Assembly (NCBI GenBank): GCA_007117525.1
Contig: SKGJ01000347.1
Span: 1 to 5,568, forward strand
From: Alkalimonas sp.
Lineage (GTDB): Bacteria > Pseudomonadota > Gammaproteobacteria > Enterobacterales > Alteromonadaceae
DNA length: 5,568 nt
Direction of reading: 5' to 3'
Part shown: positions 1-5,568 of the stretch, piece after piece
Layout: the number at the start of each line of letters is the position of its first letter
Numbering within the stretch: the stretch's first letter is position 1
Made by a program: the position numbers and the translations under genes
Notes under the pieces: generated by a model
What the model saw: the letters and a program-made list of their open reading frames with translations, nothing else
Databases searched by the model: none
Told to the model about the DNA's origin: nothing

Positions 1-20
1 CAAGTCTTTTCCCACCAGAC

Positions 21-49
21 TTGTCAATTCCGCCACAACTCCCTATCAT
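21..49 (+). promoter_or_regulatory. sigma70-type promoter of ygiM
   Basis: A -35 box TTGTCA (21-26, 5 of 6 to consensus) and a -10 box TATCAT (44-49, 5 of 6) are separated by exactly 17 bases. The expected transcription start is near 56, which leaves a leader of about 37 bases before the ATG at 93. This placement argues against the in-frame TTG at 21 as a start codon, because that TTG is part of the -35 box. A 6-base inverted repeat, CAAGTC (1-6) and GACTTG (18-23), overlaps the -35 box, but it sits at the window edge and may be chance. Inferred from sequence only. Confidence 0.6.
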
Positions 50-92
50 CCTGATACAACCGCTGAAAATCAGACTCCATCACGGGATACCC

Positions 93-692
93 ATGTTCAG
101 AACCATCACCAGCTGCTTTGCATTACTCTTGAGTGTAGCTTTCTTTTTTCCATCGCACAGCGCGGCCGAAACGGCCGAGCCCGCTTTTATCAGTGACGCT
201 TTGTTTGTCTATGTGCATTCGGGCCCGAGCAATCAGTTCCGCATCATTGGTACTGTCAATGCTGGCGATGCGGTGCAGCGGCTGGACAGAGACAGCGACA
301 CTGGTTATGTGCAAATCCAGTTTGATGGCAACCGCCGTGGCTGGCTGCCTGGTCAGTATGTATCCGATCAACCGGGCTTGGCCTCGCAAATGCAGCAATT
401 GAATGAGCAATTGGCCAATCAGCAAACCGAGCTGAACCAACTGCAACAACAAAATCAGCAGCTCAGCAACGAGCTTGCCAGCCGAACGGACGATTACAGT
501 CGGGTTCGGGAGCAACTGCAAGTCGCCAACAATGCCTACGAGCAACTGAAACGCCAGGTCGACGCCAGCCAAAACAGCGTTTGGCAAAATCCGAAAGTAC
601 TGGGCGCTGCCATTCTTGGCTTTGGGCTGCTGCTGGGGCTGCTGCTGCCGCTGCTGATCCCCAAGCGCAAGCAAAGTGATCGCTGGATGTAA
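93..692 (+). CDS. ygiM: YgiM/HtrG-type SH3-domain protein with C-terminal membrane anchor (TIGR04211-like)
   Basis: 199 residues, close to the roughly 206 of E. coli YgiM. Order of parts: a signal peptide (about 1-25, hydrophobic core then Ser-Ala-Ala before Glu26), a bacterial SH3 domain (about 32-91, with the family-type VHSGPSNQFRIIGTVNAGD stretch and a late GWLP), a long Gln/Leu-rich coiled coil (about 96-161), one membrane helix (about 169-189) and a basic tail ending SDRWM, like the RKDRWM tail of the E. coli protein. The protein should be exported and held in the inner membrane by its C-terminus, with the SH3 domain and coiled coil in the periplasm. Its exact role is not known; SH3b domains often bind peptidoglycan. 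The ATG at 93 is chosen because it gives a proper signal peptide, has GGGA at 84-87 five bases upstream, and lies downstream of the promoter; a longer frame from TTG at 21 would bury the signal peptide. In E. coli this gene is next to cca; here cca lies about 3.7 kb away. Confidence 0.88.
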   Translation: MFRTITSCFALLLSVAFFFPSHSAAETAEPAFISDALFVYVHSGPSNQFRIIGTVNAGDAVQRLDRDSDTGYVQIQFDGNRRGWLPGQYVSDQPGLASQMQQLNEQLANQQTELNQLQQQNQQLSNELASRTDDYSRVREQLQVANNAYEQLKRQVDASQNSVWQNPKVLGAAILGFGLLLGLLLPLLIPKRKQSDRWM

Positions 693-708
693 CCAGCTAA
701 AATCCTAT

Positions 709-734
709 AAAAAAGGGCCGTCAGGCCCTTTTTT
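709..734. terminator. bidirectional Rho-independent terminator between ygiM and the Lrp-family gene
   Basis: The perfect inverted repeat AAAAAAGGGCC (709-719), loop GTCA (720-723), GGCCCTTTTTT (724-734) has a GC core flanked by A and T tracts. Read on the plus strand it ends ygiM, whose stop codon is 17 bases before it. Read on the minus strand it gives the same hairpin and U-run for the convergent regulator gene, whose stop codon begins at 741 and ends at 739, only 4 bases away. Confidence 0.9.
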
Positions 735-738
735 CGTA

Positions 739-1224
739 TTACAACTGCTCGTTGGCTTTCAGTGGCAAGCCATCGTCTTTTTTAACCTGCTCAATCACCA
801 CATAGGTATGATTTTTAATCACACCTGGCAAGTCGACGATTTCTGCCAAAATGATGCGGTAAGCATCCATATTCGGCAGCCGCAGCTTGAGCAGGTAATC
901 AAACCCTCCGGCTACCATATGACACTCCACCACATGGGGTATTTTCAGCACATCGTCCTTGAAACGGTCAAATACATCACTGGTGGTGTTATCCAAAGTG
1001 ATCTGAATAAAAACGGTGGTGCCAAAGCCTAACCGGCTGGCGTTGAGCTGAGCCCCATAACGCTCAATGTAGCCTTCTTGCTCCAGCCGTTTGACCCGAT
1101 CGATGCAGGGACTGGCACTTAAATTCACTCGCCTGGCCAGCTCTACGTTGGAAATCCGCCCTTCCCGCTGCAGGGTTTCCAATATATTCATATCGATACG
1201 ATCAAGGGGTCGGGCTTTGACCAT
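739..1224 (-). CDS. Lrp/AsnC-family transcriptional regulator
   Basis: 161 residues, close to the usual family length (E. coli Lrp is 164). Residues 7-55 form the winged helix-turn-helix: LDRIDMNILETLQ, then GRISNVELARRVNLS and a recognition helix around SPCIDRVKRLEQEG, matching the Lrp pattern closely. Residues about 67-150 form the RAM effector and oligomerisation domain, with ECHMVAGGFDYLLKLR (100-115) where Lrp has ECHLVSGDFDYLLKTR, and a late HTYVVIEQVK. Members are cytoplasmic, assemble as dimers to octamers or larger, and respond to amino acids. Which one (Lrp, DadR, PutR or BkdR type) cannot be settled: no amino-acid catabolic gene is adjacent, so the target is unknown and no symbol is given. 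The ATG at 1224 has no good Shine-Dalgarno, but starting later would cut into the DNA-binding domain. A -10 box and an Lrp-like inverted repeat lie just upstream, suggesting autoregulation. Confidence 0.93.
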   Translation of the reverse strand: MVKARPLDRIDMNILETLQREGRISNVELARRVNLSASPCIDRVKRLEQEGYIERYGAQLNASRLGFGTTVFIQITLDNTTSDVFDRFKDDVLKIPHVVECHMVAGGFDYLLKLRLPNMDAYRIILAEIVDLPGVIKNHTYVVIEQVKKDDGLPLKANEQL

Positions 1225-1255
1225 GGACTGGGCTCGCAGTTGATTTTGGGTGGTT

Positions 1256-1277
1256 ATGCAATTTTTGCCGAATTATA
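1256..1277 (-). promoter_or_regulatory. -10 box and candidate Lrp-type operator upstream of the Lrp-family gene
   Basis: On the minus strand TATAAT lies at 1277-1272, placing a transcription start near 1265. Overlapping that start is the inverted repeat GCAA-TTT-TTGC (1258-1268). The 15 bases 1256-1270 match the E. coli Lrp consensus YAGHAWATTWTDCTR at 11 positions by my count. No convincing -35 box is seen at 16-18 bases, as might fit an activator-dependent or weak promoter. The arrangement suggests negative autoregulation, but this is inference: the regulator may not share the E. coli Lrp specificity. Confidence 0.35.
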
Positions 1278-1359
1278 TACCCAAGTAACCTTCAGATGCG
1301 AGCTTCAGAGCCTCAGGTTTTTTGACTGCAAAGCACCCGACTCGCTACTTACTGTATTT

Positions 1360-1390
1360 TTGATACCACTTGCGGCAAACTACTGTTAAT
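1360..1390 (+). promoter_or_regulatory. weak promoter candidate for the HD-GYP-type gene
   Basis: TTGATA (1360-1365, 5 of 6) and GTTAAT (1385-1390, 4 of 6) are 19 bases apart, longer than ideal. Another -35-like box, TTGACT (1322-1327), has no acceptable -10 at a normal distance. The gene must have its own promoter because its neighbour is divergent, but the true position is uncertain. Nothing else convincing was seen in the divergent region 1225-1448. Confidence 0.25.
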
Positions 1391-1448
1391 TTAGCGTTAC
1401 TAAGCTACACTAAAGCGGAAGCGTATCAGTTTGAGGTACCCAGAGGTT

Positions 1449-2591
1449 ATGGCGTTACAGGAAGTATCTTTGCAGCAATTGCAACCAGGTGATTTTGTAG
1501 TGCGCGTGAGCCAACAGACCGGCTCTGTCCTAATCAAAGAAGCTGGGCTGGTACGCAGTCAAAAAACCATTGAGCTGCTGCGTAAAAAAGGCGTGTTGCA
1601 GGTCTGGATTGATCCTGAGCTGGCGGACCCTAGCCTGCGATCACCCCTGTCCGACGATGATCAGCCTGCAGAGCATTCATCATCCGATGAAAGCAAACAA
1701 CCACGAACTGACTTTGCTGCCGAGCTTCCAAAAGCCGAGCGTACCTTGCAGCAGCTGCAACGCAAACAGCATCGCTTGCTGGAAAGCTGTCGGCGGCAAG
1801 ATCCCATTGATCTGGCACTGGTACAAGAGGTGAGCTGTGGTCTGGCTGACTCAGTGAGCCGCAATCAGGATGTGCTGCTGTGCCTTAGCCGAATTGCGCA
1901 AAGCAGTGACAATCTGCTGCAACACGCCATTCATTGCGCTGTCTACATTGCTGCCTTCGGCCATCATTTGCAACTACCCAAAGGGCAAATCCAGGATCTG
2001 ATCATGGCAGCACTGCTGCACGATCTGGGAAAAGTGACGCTGGGAGATGACTGCAGCGATGCCAGGGCCATTCCAACCAGCCTTAAGCTGCTGGCAGAGA
2101 TGCAGCGCCTGCCAGCAGAGCTCACATTATGGGTCGCTCAGCACTGTGCCCATATGGACGGCAGTGGTCACCCGGCAGGCTTGCATGGTCAACAACTGCA
2201 TCTTGGCAGCCGGATCCTGGCCATCGTCAATCAGTACGACAAGCTGTCGCATCCAGCAGAGCATAAACCACTCAACCCTCAACTGGCCAGCAAAAAGCTG
2301 CTGGAGAAAACACCACACCAATTGGATAGCGAGCTGACCCAGCGTTTTATCCGTTGCATCGGCATCTACCCTCCCGGCAGCGTGGTCAAATTGCACAGCG
2401 GTAAGCTAGGTCTGGTGTTGGAAAACAATCCGAAAAAACCCACCCAACCCAAAGTAAAAGTTTTTTATCACAGCCAGCACCAGCACCACTTACCATTGAA
2501 GGTGATCGATTTAGCCAAGCATCAGGAGGAAAGTATCGACTACTGCATCGATTTGGAGCAGTACGGCTTGCAAGCAGCGAATTACCTCTGA
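1449..2591 (+). CDS. DUF3391/HD-GYP-type protein with degenerate active site
   Basis: 380 residues from the ATG at 1449. Residues 1 to about 60 resemble the DUF3391 N-terminal domain (VSLQQLQPGDFVVRV, then a KKGVLQVWIDPE stretch); about 61-150 is a polar linker with a coiled-coil-like QQLQRKQHRLLES; about 155-300 is the HD domain; the C-terminus has the YPPGSVVKLHSGKLGLVLENN segment usual in this group. HD-GYP proteins are cytoplasmic phosphodiesterases that degrade cyclic-di-GMP. The first His (H159) and H191-D192 of HDLGK are kept. However, the HHExxDGxGYP motif reads HCAHMDGSGHP (232-242), the metal-binding Asp after it is Asn261, and the stretch with the intervening metal-binding His is missing. 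It may therefore be inactive, a c-di-GMP sensor, or altered in substrate. The start is uncertain: ATG 1449 has GAGG at 1433-1436, while an in-frame TTG at 1431 has GGAAG at 1417-1421. The gene ends 3 bases before the convergent gspB, and no terminator is visible. Confidence 0.85.
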   Translation: MALQEVSLQQLQPGDFVVRVSQQTGSVLIKEAGLVRSQKTIELLRKKGVLQVWIDPELADPSLRSPLSDDDQPAEHSSSDESKQPRTDFAAELPKAERTLQQLQRKQHRLLESCRRQDPIDLALVQEVSCGLADSVSRNQDVLLCLSRIAQSSDNLLQHAIHCAVYIAAFGHHLQLPKGQIQDLIMAALLHDLGKVTLGDDCSDARAIPTSLKLLAEMQRLPAELTLWVAQHCAHMDGSGHPAGLHGQQLHLGSRILAIVNQYDKLSHPAEHKPLNPQLASKKLLEKTPHQLDSELTQRFIRCIGIYPPGSVVKLHSGKLGLVLENNPKKPTQPKVKVFYHSQHQHHLPLKVIDLAKHQEESIDYCIDLEQYGLQAANYL

Positions 2592-2594
2592 TGA

Positions 2595-3347
2595 CTAGCC
2601 CGGCCACTCGCTAAGCGCCGCCATGCTGAACTCCTGCTGGCGGTAACGCAGAACCACATGATTCTGGTGGATCTCGACCAATTGAATGTCGGTGCTCAGC
2701 CACTGACCTTGTTGCAAGGTACGGCCATTGACCTTAACCCAACGCCTCGATGGCATATTGGCAAACACATGAGCTTCAAAACGCATCGGCGGCAATTGCC
2801 GCTGTACCTGAGGTGCCAACTCGGTAATATCACGGGCCGGTGCGTCGTGCACCCGGACCTGACTGCGGCCAGAGCCTTCTTGCTCGAGCTCATCCATTGC
2901 CTGGGCAAATCGCTGCTGCAACTCCGCCGAGACCTCGGTATCTTCCAGCTCATCCAACGATGGCATCGCTGGTTGCGCTGGCCTGGTCACTGGCTCAGCA
3001 GCGACTTGGACTGTTTCAGTCTCTGGCATGGCTCTGGCGGGGGCCACCGATTCAACTGTCGTTGCTTGCGCTTGCTGTTGCGCTGACTCTGCCGGCTTCA
3101 CCGCCTTGGTTAACGCAGCCAGAATTTGCTGCTGACTGGCCAGCTCAGGCTGGGTACTTGCCGTCTGCTCTGCTTTGGCTTCAATCACTGGCTGTTGTTG
3201 ACTGCCGAGCCAGTATCCTGCAGCCAATGCCACAGCAAGCAAACTTGCTCCAGCCAATACGCCCAACCAAAACACAGCCGGGCGACTGGCGGCAGGCGCA
3301 CTGTTGATTGCTTGTTGCTGTTTTAACGCATCCATCAAAATGGACAT
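2595..3347 (-). CDS. gspB: general secretion pathway protein B (GspB/ExeB, T2SSB domain)
   Basis: 250 residues. The N-terminus MSILMDALKQQQA matches the short cytoplasmic DALK motif typical of GspB/ExeB. A membrane helix follows (about 25-47), then a long Gln/Ala/Pro-rich periplasmic linker (about 50-183), then the T2SSB domain (about 184-250): LPPMRFEAHVFANMPSRRW, KVNGRTLQQGQW and VVLRYRQQEFSM fit the family pattern of a small C-terminal beta domain. In Aeromonas, ExeB pairs with the ATPase ExeA in the inner membrane and helps the secretin ExeD assemble through the cell wall. The ATG at 3347 is supported by a strong AGGAG (3358-3354) with a 6-base gap. It lies 46 bases downstream of exeA and is probably co-transcribed with it. 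The secretin and pilus-like genes it would serve are not in this window. Confidence 0.88.
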   Translation of the reverse strand: MSILMDALKQQQAINSAPAASRPAVFWLGVLAGASLLAVALAAGYWLGSQQQPVIEAKAEQTASTQPELASQQQILAALTKAVKPAESAQQQAQATTVESVAPARAMPETETVQVAAEPVTRPAQPAMPSLDELEDTEVSAELQQRFAQAMDELEQEGSGRSQVRVHDAPARDITELAPQVQRQLPPMRFEAHVFANMPSRRWVKVNGRTLQQGQWLSTDIQLVEIHQNHVVLRYRQQEFSMAALSEWPG

Positions 3348-3393
3348 CCGATACTCCTGAAAAAAACGGAACCAAGGGTCTGTTGCTTGAACC

Positions 3394-4308
3394 TTAATGG
3401 AGCCAGCGCGCCAATAGATACCCCAAAGCGGCCATTAAAGGGACCAAAGCCAATAACCAAAGCCAGACACCAGGCTGTACCAACTGAGCAGAGGCGACAC
3501 TGGCAGGCAAAACTTCTTTCGCCGCCTGCTGCACCTCCGCTTTACCGACCAGCGGTTTTTGCCTAGCATAAGCGGCCAACATAGCCCTATCGGCTAACAG
3601 GTTCAGCAAACGCGGGATCCCCTGACTGCGCTGGTACAATTGACGCCTGGCAGCTGCATCAAACACCGGCCTTTCCGAGCCGGCAATCTTAAGGCGATAC
3701 GCCAGGTACTGCTGCACTTCAGCTTCGGTGAGTGGCATCAGATGATACCGCGCTGTGATGCGTTGCGCCAGCTGACGTAAATCCGAGCGCTGCAAGAGTT
3801 GTTGCAACTCGGGCTGCCCAATCAAAATCACTTGCAACAACTTTTGGCTGTTGGTTTCCAGGTTGGTCAGTAGCCGCAGCTGCTCCAGCACCACCGGCTG
3901 CAAATGCTGGGCTTCATCAATAATCAGCAAGGTTTGCTTGCCCTGCTGGTGATTTTTCAACAACCGATTTTTAATTTTATCGCCCAGCATTTTCAGACTG
4001 GCGTCCGATTTTTTGTAGCGGATGCGCAGCTCGTCGCAAATGGTCGCCAACAGCTCAAGCTCCGACAAAGTTGGGTTGAGAATAAAAGCCAACTCAGTCG
4101 TTTCATCCAATTCCTGTAACAAAGCACGGGAAACGGTGGTTTTGCCAGTCCCCACCTCACCGGTCAACAACACAAAACCGCCTGCATCGCCGAGGCCATA
4201 GCGAAGATGTGCCAGAGCCTCGGCGTGACGCCCACTCAGGTAGAGGAAGTCCGGGTTTGGAGCAATCGAAAAAGGCTGGCTGTGCAGGCCAAAAAAGCCG
4301 GTGTACAT
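3394..4308 (-). CDS. exeA: ExeA/GspA-family AAA ATPase, short form with C-terminal membrane helix
   Basis: 304 residues. It begins MYTGFFGLHSQPFSIAPNP, the standard ExeA opening, and contains Walker A GEVGTGKTT (50-58), Walker B LLIIDEAQ (127-134, with D131-E132), a sensor-like VILIGQPEL (160-168), a QRITARYHLMPL stretch, and a lid domain with GIPRLLNLLADRA. A single hydrophobic helix occupies about 281-300 and the protein ends at RWLH. Known ExeA (about 550 residues) continues into a periplasmic peptidoglycan-binding domain, which is absent here; there is only a 46-base gap before gspB, so this is not a recent frameshift. ATP hydrolysis with GspB in secretin assembly is the likely role; a related short ATPase is MshM of MSHA pili, but the adjacent gspB favours ExeA. 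A longer reading frame reaches 4374, but its 22 extra residues are unlike the family and would overlap the cca promoter; AGGAA at 4319-4315 supports 4308. Confidence 0.88.
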   Translation of the reverse strand: MYTGFFGLHSQPFSIAPNPDFLYLSGRHAEALAHLRYGLGDAGGFVLLTGEVGTGKTTVSRALLQELDETTELAFILNPTLSELELLATICDELRIRYKKSDASLKMLGDKIKNRLLKNHQQGKQTLLIIDEAQHLQPVVLEQLRLLTNLETNSQKLLQVILIGQPELQQLLQRSDLRQLAQRITARYHLMPLTEAEVQQYLAYRLKIAGSERPVFDAAARRQLYQRSQGIPRLLNLLADRAMLAAYARQKPLVGKAEVQQAAKEVLPASVASAQLVQPGVWLWLLALVPLMAALGYLLARWLH

Positions 4309-4314
4309 GCGCGC

Positions 4315-4319
4315 TTCCT
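4315..4319 (-). promoter_or_regulatory. ribosome binding site that fixes the exeA start
   Basis: On the minus strand AGGAA lies 6 bases before the ATG at 4308-4306. Together with the family-typical MYxxFFGL opening it decides for this start over the upstream in-frame codon at 4374. Confidence 0.7.
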
Positions 4320-4329
4320 GTGCTAATCG

Positions 4330-4357
4330 CTGAAAAGTTTCAGTGGATGGGTATAAT
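4330..4357 (+). promoter_or_regulatory. sigma70-type promoter of cca
   Basis: A perfect TATAAT (4352-4357) is preceded at 16 bases by CTGAAA (4330-4335, 4 of 6 to TTGACA). The transcription start would be near 4364, giving a leader of about 22 bases before the GTG of cca. The same bases read on the minus strand give TATACC (4355-4350), a possible -10 for the divergent exeA, though no good -35 is visible for it. Confidence 0.55.
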
Positions 4358-4372
4358 GGCAAAAAAACACTC

Positions 4373-4377
4373 AAGGT
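4373..4377 (+). promoter_or_regulatory. ribosome binding site of cca
   Basis: AAGGT lies 8 bases upstream of the GTG at 4386. It supports GTG initiation, which places the [11 protein letters not shown] opening in the same register as E. coli Cca. Confidence 0.6.
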
Positions 4378-4385
4378 AAAAGCCT

Positions 4386-5568
4386 GTGCAGATATATCTT
4401 GTTGGCGGTGCTGTTCGCGATGAATTGCTTGCTTACCCCTTTCATGAGCGGGATTGGGTGGTGGTGGGCGCGCACCCGCAACAACTGCTGGATTTAGGCT
4501 ACCAGCAAGTAGGCAAAGACTTCCCGGTTTTTTTGCACCCCAAAACCAAAGAAGAATATGCGCTGGCCCGTACCGAACGCAAACAAGGCTCGGGGTACAC
4601 CGGCTTTGTGACTTACGCGGCGCCCGATGTCACGCTGGAGCAGGATTTAGCCCGGCGTGATCTGACCATCAATGCCATCGCCAAAGCCGAAGACGGCAGT
4701 CTGGTCGACCCCTATGGCGGTGTGTCAGATCTGAAAGCGCGGCTGCTGCGCCATGTCTCGCCAGCTTTTGCCGAAGATCCATTGCGGGTGCTGCGAGTGG
4801 CCCGTTTCTATGCCCGCTACTACCACCTGGGTTTTCAGGTAGCCGACGACACCCTTGCCCTGATGCAGCAACTGAGTGACAGCGGTGAGCTGCAGGCATT
4901 AAGCGCAGAGCGCGTCTGGCAGGAACTCAGTAAAGCGCTGAGCACCCAGCACCCGGAAGCCTTTATTGAATTGCTAAGACGCTGCGGTGCTTTAAAGCAG
5001 CTGATGCCAGAGATCGATGCCCTTTGGGGTGTGCCCCAGCCAGCCAAATGGCACCCGGAAATTGATACCGGTGTGCATACCTTGCTGGTACTGCAGCAGG
5101 CAGCACAACTGTCCGAGCGTATCGACATTCGTTTTGCCGCCCTGGTGCATGATTTGGGTAAAGGCGTTAGCCCGCCAGAGCACTGGCCCTCGCATCATGG
5201 CCATGAGCACACTGGTTTACCGCTGATCCGTCAGCTGTGTCAGCGCTTAAAAGTCCCAAACGATTGCCGGGATCTGGCGCTCTTGGTCTGCCAGTACCAT
5301 CAACTGATCCATCGGGCAGCTGAGCTCAAAGCCAGCACCGTGTTAAAACTGTTCGATGGCATTGACCTCTGGCGCAAGCCCGGGCGACTGGATGACATAC
5401 TGCTGTGCTGTATGGCGGATTTACGCGGTCGTACCGGCTTTGAAAAGGCCGACTACCCGGCCGAGCAGTTATTACCGAAGCTCGCAGCCGCCGCTCAGGC
5501 CGTTGATATCAAAGCTCTGATTCAGCCAGGTATGAAAGGCGATGCCATCAAGCAAGCACTGCAGCAGG
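4386..5568 (+). CDS. cca: multifunctional CCA-adding tRNA nucleotidyltransferase, E. coli type (3' end beyond window)
   Basis: 394 residues are visible with no stop; E. coli Cca has 412, so about 20 are missing. The enzyme adds or repairs the 3'-terminal CCA of tRNA from CTP and ATP in the cytoplasm. Numbering matches E. coli without gaps through the catalytic parts: GGAVRD (7-12) phosphate-binding loop, the metal site E21-x-D23, RRDLTINA (90-97), [11 protein letters not shown] (130-140) with R137 and R140, and the long [28 protein letters not shown] region beginning near residue 43. The C-terminal HD phosphohydrolase domain has H255-D256 in HDLGKG, the His-rich HHGHEH and H305, so phosphatase and 2',3'-cyclic phosphodiesterase activity is expected. 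The first catalytic carboxylate is Glu, where E. coli has Asp21. The start is GTG with AAGGT 8 bases upstream and a TATAAT promoter. It is divergent from exeA. Confidence 0.97.
   Translation, partial: MQIYLVGGAVRDELLAYPFHERDWVVVGAHPQQLLDLGYQQVGKDFPVFLHPKTKEEYALARTERKQGSGYTGFVTYAAPDVTLEQDLARRDLTINAIAKAEDGSLVDPYGGVSDLKARLLRHVSPAFAEDPLRVLRVARFYARYYHLGFQVADDTLALMQQLSDSGELQALSAERVWQELSKALSTQHPEAFIELLRRCGALKQLMPEIDALWGVPQPAKWHPEIDTGVHTLLVLQQAAQLSERIDIRFAALVHDLGKGVSPPEHWPSHHGHEHTGLPLIRQLCQRLKVPNDCRDLALLVCQYHQLIHRAAELKASTVLKLFDGIDLWRKPGRLDDILLCCMADLRGRTGFEKADYPAEQLLPKLAAAAQAVDIKALIQPGMKGDAIKQALQQ

Noticed and set aside
1..23. Inverted repeat CAAGTC / GACTTG at the left edge.
   Set aside because: Six-base arms with an 11-base loop and no U-tract after it; the window edge hides its context, so neither a terminator nor an operator can be claimed.
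626..657. CTG-rich run near the end of ygiM, resembling a trinucleotide repeat.
   Set aside because: Imperfect and explained by Leu codons of the membrane helix; not a repeat element.
123..674. Long minus-strand open frame of 183 codons opposite ygiM.
   Set aside because: It is antisense to a convincing gene, is full of Leu/Gln runs that mirror the CTG/CAG-rich coding strand, and has no recognisable domain.
676..1032. Plus-strand open frame of 118 codons opposite the Lrp-family gene.
   Set aside because: It starts inside the end of ygiM, reads through the terminator hairpin and is antisense to a well-conserved regulator; no family features.
1290..1309. Direct repeat CTTCAGA (1290-1296 and 1303-1309), 13 bases apart, upstream of the Lrp-family gene.
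   Set aside because: Seven bases twice in a 224-base region is weak evidence, and it does not resemble a known operator type.
2840..3307. Plus-strand open frames of 142 and 155 codons opposite gspB (2658-3086 and 2840-3307).
   Set aside because: The low-complexity Gln/Ala/Pro linker of GspB leaves the other frames free of stops. The apparent hydrophobic stretches are by-products of this composition.
4309..4374. 22-residue N-terminal extension of exeA.
   Set aside because: It overlaps the cca promoter, does not look like any ExeA N-terminus, and the internal ATG at 4308 has both a ribosome binding site and the family-typical opening.
4454..5226. Several short open frames on both strands inside cca.
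   Set aside because: All are shadows of the cca frame, which runs without a stop from 4386 to the window end with near-complete similarity to E. coli Cca.

Overview
The window looks like chromosomal DNA of a gammaproteobacterium. The strongest evidence is the partial cca gene at the right end, whose product follows the E. coli-type CCA-adding enzyme (with C-terminal HD domain) almost residue for residue. The YgiM-type SH3/anchor protein at the left end and the ExeA/GspB pair agree with this. The genus cannot be fixed from the sequence. Base composition looks even throughout, and no insertion sequence, integrase, phage gene, CRISPR array, tRNA or rRNA was seen.

Layout from left to right: (1) a well-formed sigma70-type promoter (21-49) and ygiM (93-692, +), closed by a U-tract hairpin (709-734) that can work in both directions; (2) an Lrp/AsnC-family regulator (739-1224, -) that shares this terminator; (3) a 224-base divergent intergenic region with a -10 box and a candidate Lrp-type operator for the regulator, and a weak promoter candidate for the next gene; (4) a DUF3391/HD-GYP-type protein (1449-2591, +) whose catalytic signature is degenerate; (5) only 3 bases further on, the convergent gspB (2595-3347, -), preceded in its operon by a short exeA/gspA ATPase gene (3394-4308, -); (6) a 77-base divergent region with a TATAAT promoter, then cca (4386 to beyond the window, +), with a GTG start.

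Functionally this is a mosaic. ygiM and cca are housekeeping genes that are direct neighbours in E. coli. Here about 3.7 kb carrying four other genes lies between them: an amino-acid-type regulator, a probable non-canonical HD-GYP protein, and a two-gene ExeA-GspB module related to type II secretion assembly. No structural type II secretion genes are present in the window. The ExeA-like ATPase stops right after its membrane helix and lacks the periplasmic peptidoglycan-binding domain of the Aeromonas protein, so only GspB would reach far into the periplasm.

I see no clearly undescribed system. The points most worth following up are the eroded HD-GYP active site, the short ExeA architecture and the interrupted ygiM-cca neighbourhood.
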